From: Candidatus Pacearchaeota archaeon
GTDB lineage: Archaea; Nanobdellota; Nanobdellia; Pacearchaeales; GW2011-AR1
Reading direction: 5' to 3'
Assembly: GCA_026395775.1 (NCBI GenBank)
Contig: JAPLYA010000082.1
Location: 1-10,546 of the forward strand
DNA length: 10,546 nt
The notes under the pieces are model-generated. The model ran no database searches and was not told the DNA's origin. It was given only the letters and a program-made list of their open reading frames with translations. This document shows positions 6,614 to 10,546 of this stretch, in pieces; the first letter of the stretch is position 1; the number at the start of each line of letters is the position of its first letter. A program made the position numbers and the translations under genes.

Positions 6614-6940
6614 TTAAGAAATATCTAAAGCTTTCATAATCTTATCAAGCTTCTCATTAATCTCTTGAATTTGCTCTGAAGACATGCTTGGACTTGAAGA
6701 ATCATTTTTTCTGAAACAATCACTGCAGAACACAGGTTTATCGCCTGTTGGCTTGAAAGGAACTTCACATTGTTTTCCACATTTGTCACAGGTAACTTCG
6801 TGCATCTCAAATGATCTTCTTCCTCCGTCTCTTCCGCCTCTATCAAATCTGCTTGGACCTCGGCTAAATCTCCCACTAGGTCGGTCATCTCGGTCTCCTC
6901 GACCATAGCTACTTCTTGAATCTCTTCTAAAGTTTCCCAT
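6614..6940 (-). CDS. RGG-rich protein with CxxC-x17-CxxC zinc domain, 108 aa
   Basis: Residues 1-45 are dominated by Arg, Gly, Ser and Asp with RG/RGG-like repeats (SYGRGDRDDRPSGRFSRG, FDRGGRDGGRR), a composition typical of disordered RNA-binding tails. Residues 50-76 contain CDKC (51-54) and CSDC (72-75) separated by exactly 17 residues (GKQCEVPFKPTGDKPVF), matching the CxxC-x17-CxxC zinc-binding domain known from archaea and some bacteria. An extra Cys is at position 58. Residues 85-108 form a predicted short helix (SSEQIQEINEKLDKIMKALDI), possibly for oligomerisation. It is probably cytoplasmic and may bind RNA; the exact function of the family is not established to my knowledge. It has a good leaderless promoter on the minus strand. 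Its 3' end converges on the methylthiotransferase through repeat copy 6. The overlapping frames are discarded because this one has the Cys4 motif and promoter. Confidence 0.88.
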   Translation of the reverse strand: MGNFRRDSRSSYGRGDRDDRPSGRFSRGPSRFDRGGRDGGRRSFEMHEVTCDKCGKQCEVPFKPTGDKPVFCSDCFRKNDSSSPSMSSEQIQEINEKLDKIMKALDIS

Positions 6941-6962
6941 GATTATATATGATAAATATTAG

Positions 6963-6972
6963 TATTTAAAGC
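6963..6972 (-). promoter_or_regulatory. TATA box of the RGG/CxxC gene
   Basis: Read on the minus strand, GCTTTAAATA is centred about 27 bp before the ATG whose A is at 6940. It resembles the TATA box of the 186-aa gene closely. No Shine-Dalgarno sequence is present, so the mRNA is probably leaderless. Confidence 0.55.
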
Positions 6973-7027
6973 TATTGAGAAAGCGTTATTTTTAATCTAT
7001 AGAATACGCCGCGGCAGGTTCAATATG

Positions 7028-7174
7028 CTATGGCGCAGCCCAACCGGTGGTAATACTGGCATCAAATAAACCTTTTGGTTTTCTTGGAATAAGAATCTCG
7101 TATCTCTTGTTTAGTCTATCAAATCTTCTTCTTGCTTCTTTTACTGCGGGGTCTTCTCGGTCTCCTTTACCCAT
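7028..7174 (-). CDS. Putative small basic protein, 48 aa
   Basis: An ATG (7172-7174) opens a 48-codon frame ending in TAG (7028-7030). The product starts MGKGDREDPAVKEARRRFDR, continues LNKRYEILIPRKPKG and ends LFDASITTGWAAP. It is highly charged with a probable basic helix at about 10-25, which suggests nucleic-acid or ribosome association (inference). MGKGD also begins bacterial THX-type ribosomal proteins, but the rest does not match, so I do not assign it. Support comes from codon-like composition, a TATA-like sequence at the right distance and a place in an otherwise unexplained gap. The plus-strand frame over the same bases reads as an implausible hydrophobic shadow. After the TAG the frame stays open for 11 more codons (HIEPAAAYSID) to a TAA at 6992-6994. 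The short length limits confidence. Confidence 0.5.
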   Translation of the reverse strand: MGKGDREDPAVKEARRRFDRLNKRYEILIPRKPKGLFDASITTGWAAP

Positions 7175-7190
7175 AATAAATCTAACACTC

Positions 7191-7204
7191 AAAACTTTGA
7201 ATAC
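7191..7204 (-). promoter_or_regulatory. Weak TATA-like box of the small ORF
   Basis: Read on the minus strand, GTATTCAAAGTTTT is centred about 23 bp before the small ORF's ATG. It is a poor TATA match but has the spacing seen for the other genes, and it lies just past the edge of repeat copy 7, as other promoters do. Confidence 0.3.
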
Positions 7205-7214
7205 TTTTCTAATT

Positions 7215-7327
7215 TGTAAAATTAAACTATTTTTGTGTACTTAACAATCACAGCCGATTGGTTGGTTAATTATTCCAGCGCTCGGGAAACAATTAAAAAG
7301 TTAACAAAACATCAGTTATCTTTTACC
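7215..7327 (+). repeat. Intergenic repeat, copy 7
   Basis: The left end is TGTAAAATTAAACTATTTTTG, preceded by TTCTAATT as in copy 4. The right end is AAAACATCAGTTATCTTTTACC, the same variant as copy 5. It shares TCACAGCCGATTGGTT (7248-7263) with copy 3. It ends 18 bp from the stop of the minus-strand trmB-like gene, so relative to that gene it lies in the 3' UTR in inverted orientation. Confidence 0.65.
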
Positions 7328-7345
7328 TCAGAACTCAACTAAAAA

Positions 7346-8152
7346 TTATCTAACTTGTTTCATCTTCTGCCAAGCTAACTCAAAAAGCTGTTCTAATGTT
7401 CTAGCAAAGAATGGTGTGTTAATCCAGACACCAATATCATAATTTGGATGAGTTGTTTCGTCATCCAACAACATAAACATAACTTGATTAGAATCAACAA
7501 TTGAAAATCTTGCTTTCATTCCCTCAAGATTTCTTACTTCAGCTACTTTTGCAAGCTCCTTGGCAATTCTGACATTTGTCTGATTAATAGGAGCAGCAAT
7601 TCTTATTGTAATTCTTCTCTTTCTTGCTTTTTCAAAACTGGGCATCAAGGCCTCAAGTTTCCTATTCAAACCTTCTGCTGTTGTAACAATAGTAACTGTT
7701 TTTTCAGCATCTCTAACCATCATGTCAAGATGATTGTAAATATTTTGCCTTCCTCTTAAACTTCCAGATAAATCACTTGGCTCAACATATTTTACTCCTT
7801 CAGTAAACAAATTAGTCAACTCGCTAAGGACTTCATCGCCTTTTAATTTTTCTAATCTCTTGCTTTTATCTTCAGCATCTTTGACAAGATTTCTTTTGAC
7901 TCTTTCAACAACTTCTCCTGGTTTTAGAGCAACAAACTTAATTGGCTTGCCAAGTTTCATAACAATAAATCCTTTTTTCTCTAAAGATTCAAGAATATCA
8001 TAAGTTCTAGATCTAGGAACATCGCTTATGCTGGATAATTCGCCAGCAGTTGAAACTCCTCGAGAAAGCAAAGCAGTCCATACCCTAACCTCATAGAGAT
8101 TCAAATCAAAAATCTTTCTCAACCTCGACAAAAATTCTTCTTTTACGATCAT
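7346..8152 (-). CDS. TrmB-family transcriptional regulator, 268 aa
   Basis: An archaeal DNA-binding regulator. Residues 8-78 form a winged helix-turn-helix typical of TrmB: FDLNLYEVRVWTALLSRG, a recognition helix in DVPRSRTYDILESLEKKGFI (44-63), and a wing around VMKLGKPIKFVALKPGEV. A helical, partly coiled linker covers about 80-120 (KRNLVKDAEDKSKRLEKLK). Residues 120-268 resemble the C-terminal effector domain of TrmB-like proteins (RGRQNIYNHLDMMVRDAEKTVTIVTTAEGL, then ITIRIAAPIN, and the beta-rich RFSIVDSNQVMFMLLDDE). Classical TrmB controls sugar transport and metabolism; no sugar gene is in this window, so the ligand and targets are unknown. It lies 39 bp downstream of ileS with its own TATA box between, flanked by an inverted repeat that may be an autoregulatory operator. 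Length is shorter than the roughly 340 aa of classical TrmB but common among TrmB-like proteins. Confidence 0.88.
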   Translation of the reverse strand: MIVKEEFLSRLRKIFDLNLYEVRVWTALLSRGVSTAGELSSISDVPRSRTYDILESLEKKGFIVMKLGKPIKFVALKPGEVVERVKRNLVKDAEDKSKRLEKLKGDEVLSELTNLFTEGVKYVEPSDLSGSLRGRQNIYNHLDMMVRDAEKTVTIVTTAEGLNRKLEALMPSFEKARKRRITIRIAAPINQTNVRIAKELAKVAEVRNLEGMKARFSIVDSNQVMFMLLDDETTHPNYDIGVWINTPFFARTLEQLFELAWQKMKQVR

Positions 8153-8171
8153 TTTTCTTTTTTTACAAGAT

Positions 8172-8201
8172 TGCAGTGTTTATAAATATTCTTATACTGC
8201 A
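8172..8201 (-). promoter_or_regulatory. Inverted repeat around the TATA box of the trmB-like gene, possible operator
   Basis: TGCAGT (8172-8177) and ACTGCA (8196-8201) are perfect reverse complements, extending to TGCAGTGT/ATACTGCA with one mismatch. The 18-bp gap holds the TATA box (TTTATAAATATT, 8179-8190), centred about 32 bp before the ATG at 8152. A dimer bound to both arms would block TBP, a layout known for TrmB-type autorepression. The right arm overlaps the last ileS codons (Ser-Ala-Val). The symmetry is seen; regulation is inferred. Confidence 0.5.
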
Positions 8202-10546
8202 CTGAAACCTATCGACACCCGTTTTTCTTTTATAATAAGTGGGAAAGTGTTTTTAAATCTTTCTACGACAGTAGTAACAAATTCCAACTTGCGAGCATTT
8301 ACTCTTTCTTTGATAAATTTTTCATGGGATTTTAACATTCCCAATAAAATTTCATCTCCAGAGACTGCAAGATCAATTTTTTCATTCTTAACCATGCCTT
8401 TTTTCTTTCTTTCAGCCTGAATAGCTCTGGTTAGTTCTCTAGAATATCCTTCTGCCTCAAGTTCAAGAGTCATTTTTGTATCCAAGCCCACTTTTAATTC
8501 ATTAGATTTTTTCCACTCAATTTTTTTAACATTCAACTGTTTCATTATGATTTCCTCAAGATTTTTATCCAGTCTTTTATCGCAGCTGACAACAGCTTTG
8601 GCTAAGGGCCACTTTAATCCAATTTTGCTTTCATCTCTAGCTTTCAAACCAACTTCAATTATCTTTAATATATCTTCAAATTCTTTTTCTAATCTGGAAT
8701 CAATCTTGCCAGCTTTAGGCCATGATGAAAGATGAACAGATTCTTTTCCAAATGCCTTATGAACTATTTCAGAAATATTAGAAGCATATGGAGCAAGCAT
8801 CCTAGATATCGCGTCAAGAACTTCGCCAACAACCAGTTTAACATTTTTATCTTCTCTGCCTCTAATAATTTTAATATAACCTCTTGAAAAATCTTGCGAG
8901 ACAAAGTTCATTAGTGGCAATAGGCCTTTTTCAATCTGATAATTTTCTAAACTTTCAGTCGCATTTTTAATAATAGAGTTAAGTCTACTTAAAATCCATT
9001 TATCTTCTATTTTAACTTGGGATTTCTTAATATTATTAAGCTGTTTATAAAATTGCAATGTGTTGTAAAACACATTTAAGAAAGGAATAACCTCTTCTTT
9101 TGCAGCATTTACTCCAAATCTTTTTGAATCGCCGATATCAACAGTGCAGAATTGCAGTCTTGTTGCATCAACACCAATTGAATTAAAAACATCCTCTGGC
9201 TTGAGAATATTTCCCTTGCTTTTTGACATTTTCTCGCCTTTTTCATCAACAATATGCCCTGCACAGATAATGTTTTTGTAGACAATATCCCCAAATAAGA
9301 CTGTTCCAAGAACGTGCAAAGTATAGAACCATCCTCTTGTCTGGTCTATTGCTTCTGAAATAAAATCATAAGGATATCTTTTTTTGAATTCTTCTTTATT
9401 CTCAAAAGGATAGTGAAATTGTGCAAAACTTGCTGCACCAGAATCATACCAGCAATCAATCACATCACTAACTCTAGACATATCTTTCTTACATTTAGAA
9501 CATTTAAATTTAATTGTGTCAATCCAGGGTTTATGCAAATCAATCTCATCATCACTAAGTTTTCTAGTTGACTTTTTCTTCATCTCTTCAATGCTACCAA
9601 TCATCTCTTCAGTTCCACAAGAACATCTCCACACAGGAAGGGGGGTTCCCCAGAATTTTTTTCTAGATAAAGCCCAATCCTTGACATTATTTAACCATTC
9701 CCCAAATCTGCCATCCCTAATATGCTTCGGAATCCAGTTAATCTTCTTGTTCAGCTTGATTAATTTATCCTTGTATCTTGTCACAGCAATAAACCACGAA
9801 TCAATTGCATAATATATCAGGGGGGAGTTGCATCTCCAGCAGAAAGGATACTCGTGGGTTGTTTTTTCTAGCTGGTATAATAAACCTTGCTCCCCCAGAT
9901 CTTTTTTAATATCTTCCTCTGCACTTTTAACAAATATCCCCTTGTATTTTGGAACAATCTCTAAGAATTTACCATCTTCTCCAACAGTATGAACTCTGGG
10001 TAAGCCTAGTTTTATTCCAACATTATAATCATCTTCCCCATACATTACAGCTGTGTGAACAACTCCTGTTCCATCTGTTGTTGTAACAAAGTCAGCTAGA
10101 ATTATCCTATGCGACTTGTTATTTTGAGTTTCTTTAATATCAAATAAAGGCTCATATTCCAGGCCTTGAAGCTTTTTTCCTTTCATATGTTCAATAATAC
10201 TATACTCGTCTTGAATAACAGAAAGTCTTTCTTTTCCAAGAATAAACTTTTCACCATTCTTCAATTGAATTTTGACATAATCTATTTTTTCTCCAACAGC
10301 CAGAGCAACATTTCCGGGCAGTGTCCAAGGGGTTGTTGACCATGCTAGGATATACTCGTTTGTTTTTCCCTTAACTTTAAACTTAATGTAAACAGATTCT
10401 TCTGTAACTAATTTATAGCCTTGGGCAACTTCATGGCTTGATAAGGGAGTCTCGCATCTAGGACAGAAAGGAACAACCTTATTTCCTTCATATAACAATT
10501 TTTTATCATAAAGTTGTTTTAAGCTCCACCAAACACTTTCAATATA
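8192..10546 (-). CDS. ileS: Isoleucyl-tRNA synthetase, 3' part (N-terminus off the window)
   Basis: A class I synthetase charging tRNA(Ile), with editing against valine. The frame is open to the window edge (first visible residues YIESVWWSLKQLYDKK), so about 150-170 N-terminal residues with the HIGH motif are missing, judged from family alignment by memory. The 784 visible residues include the zinc-type CPRC near the start, the CP1 editing domain (STTPWTLPGNVALAV; GTGVVHTAVMYGEDDY), CWRC and the WFIAVTRYKDK segment, WALSRKKFWGTPLPVW with two CxC/CxxC zinc pairs after it, DCWYDSGAASFAQ, DQTRGWFYTLHVLG and the catalytic GEKMSKSKGN loop (around 9215-9235). The anticodon-binding region follows. 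The part after KMSKS is only about 340 residues, roughly 100 fewer than I expect for archaeal IleRS. A TTG at 10496-10498 is only an internal Leu codon, not the start. The stop at 8192-8194 lies inside the trmB promoter region. Confidence 0.96.
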   Translation of the reverse strand, partial: YIESVWWSLKQLYDKKLLYEGNKVVPFCPRCETPLSSHEVAQGYKLVTEESVYIKFKVKGKTNEYILAWSTTPWTLPGNVALAVGEKIDYVKIQLKNGEKFILGKERLSVIQDEYSIIEHMKGKKLQGLEYEPLFDIKETQNNKSHRIILADFVTTTDGTGVVHTAVMYGEDDYNVGIKLGLPRVHTVGEDGKFLEIVPKYKGIFVKSAEEDIKKDLGEQGLLYQLEKTTHEYPFCWRCNSPLIYYAIDSWFIAVTRYKDKLIKLNKKINWIPKHIRDGRFGEWLNNVKDWALSRKKFWGTPLPVWRCSCGTEEMIGSIEEMKKKSTRKLSDDEIDLHKPWIDTIKFKCSKCKKDMSRVSDVIDCWYDSGAASFAQFHYPFENKEEFKKRYPYDFISEAIDQTRGWFYTLHVLGTVLFGDIVYKNIICAGHIVDEKGEKMSKSKGNILKPEDVFNSIGVDATRLQFCTVDIGDSKRFGVNAAKEEVIPFLNVFYNTLQFYKQLNNIKKSQVKIEDKWILSRLNSIIKNATESLENYQIEKGLLPLMNFVSQDFSRGYIKIIRGREDKNVKLVVGEVLDAISRMLAPYASNISEIVHKAFGKESVHLSSWPKAGKIDSRLEKEFEDILKIIEVGLKARDESKIGLKWPLAKAVVSCDKRLDKNLEEIIMKQLNVKKIEWKKSNELKVGLDTKMTLELEAEGYSRELTRAIQAERKKKGMVKNEKIDLAVSGDEILLGMLKSHEKFIKERVNARKLEFVTTVVERFKNTFPLIIKEKRVSIGFSAV

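Noticed and set aside
6634..6908. Alternative frames over the RGG/CxxC gene (both strands)
   Set aside because: They are shadows of an Arg/Gly-rich gene. Only the 6614-6940 frame has the Cys4 motif and a correctly spaced TATA box.
7005..7065. Possible 16S rRNA fragment (GCCGCGG and GGTAATAC words)
   Set aside because: The words resemble the conserved 16S 530-loop but are not in the right order or spacing, and no flanking rRNA similarity is visible. The stretch is better explained as the 3' end of the 48-aa ORF.
7047..7244. Plus-strand 65-aa frame
   Set aside because: It lies antisense to the 48-aa ORF, runs into repeat copy 7, has no promoter at the right distance and encodes a low-plausibility hydrophobic peptide.
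1854..7327. Repeats as integron attC sites (array of gene cassettes)
   Set aside because: The gene-repeat-gene spacing is reminiscent of a cassette array, but the ends are GGTAAAA/TTTTACC rather than RYYYAAC/GTTRRRY. The genes are single-copy housekeeping genes with their own promoters, elements occur in both orientations, and no integrase is present.

Overview
The window looks like a chromosomal segment of an AT-rich archaeon, probably a small-genome DPANN lineage (Pacearchaeota/Woesearchaeota-like; the lineage is my inference). Nearly every gene is preceded by an AT-rich TATA-like box about 25-32 bp before its ATG and none has a Shine-Dalgarno sequence, the usual picture of archaeal leaderless transcripts. 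Gene content fits: a TrmB-family regulator, an archaeal/eukaryotic-type tRNA t6A methylthiotransferase, an ArgRS, an IleRS, and small Cys4 zinc proteins.

Layout. Positions 1-322 carry no convincing gene but hold two adjacent hairpins and a putative promoter. A 505-aa protein of unknown function (323-1840, +) and a 186-aa disordered protein (2008-2568, +) follow. Next come a four-knuckle zinc-ribbon protein (2960-3259, +), argS (3438-5060, +) and the methylthiotransferase (5220-6494, +). The minus strand then holds an RGG-rich CxxC-x17-CxxC protein (6614-6940), a 48-codon small ORF (7028-7174), a TrmB-like regulator (7346-8152) and the 3' three-quarters or more of ileS (8192 to the window edge). 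Translation is the common theme: two aminoacyl-tRNA synthetases, one anticodon-loop modification enzyme and a possible RNA-binding protein. Most genes appear to have their own promoter rather than sharing an operon.

The most unusual signal is between the genes. Seven related elements of about 99-115 bp (1854-1958, 2583-2687, 2709-2820, 3272-3386, 5071-5169, 6496-6603, 7215-7327) have ends resembling GGTAAAAGTAAAACTATTTCAG and AAGCGAAGCTTATCTTTTACC. The ends are imperfect inverted repeats, so each unit could fold into a long stem-loop. Six of the seven lie immediately after a stop codon (about 1-18 bp) and, where a promoter follows, most end about 13-20 bp before its TATA-like box. They occur in both orientations. 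They could be a MITE-like family settled in 3' UTRs or a repeated terminator/insulator or structured 3'-UTR element. I know of no described family with these ends, and no database was searched.
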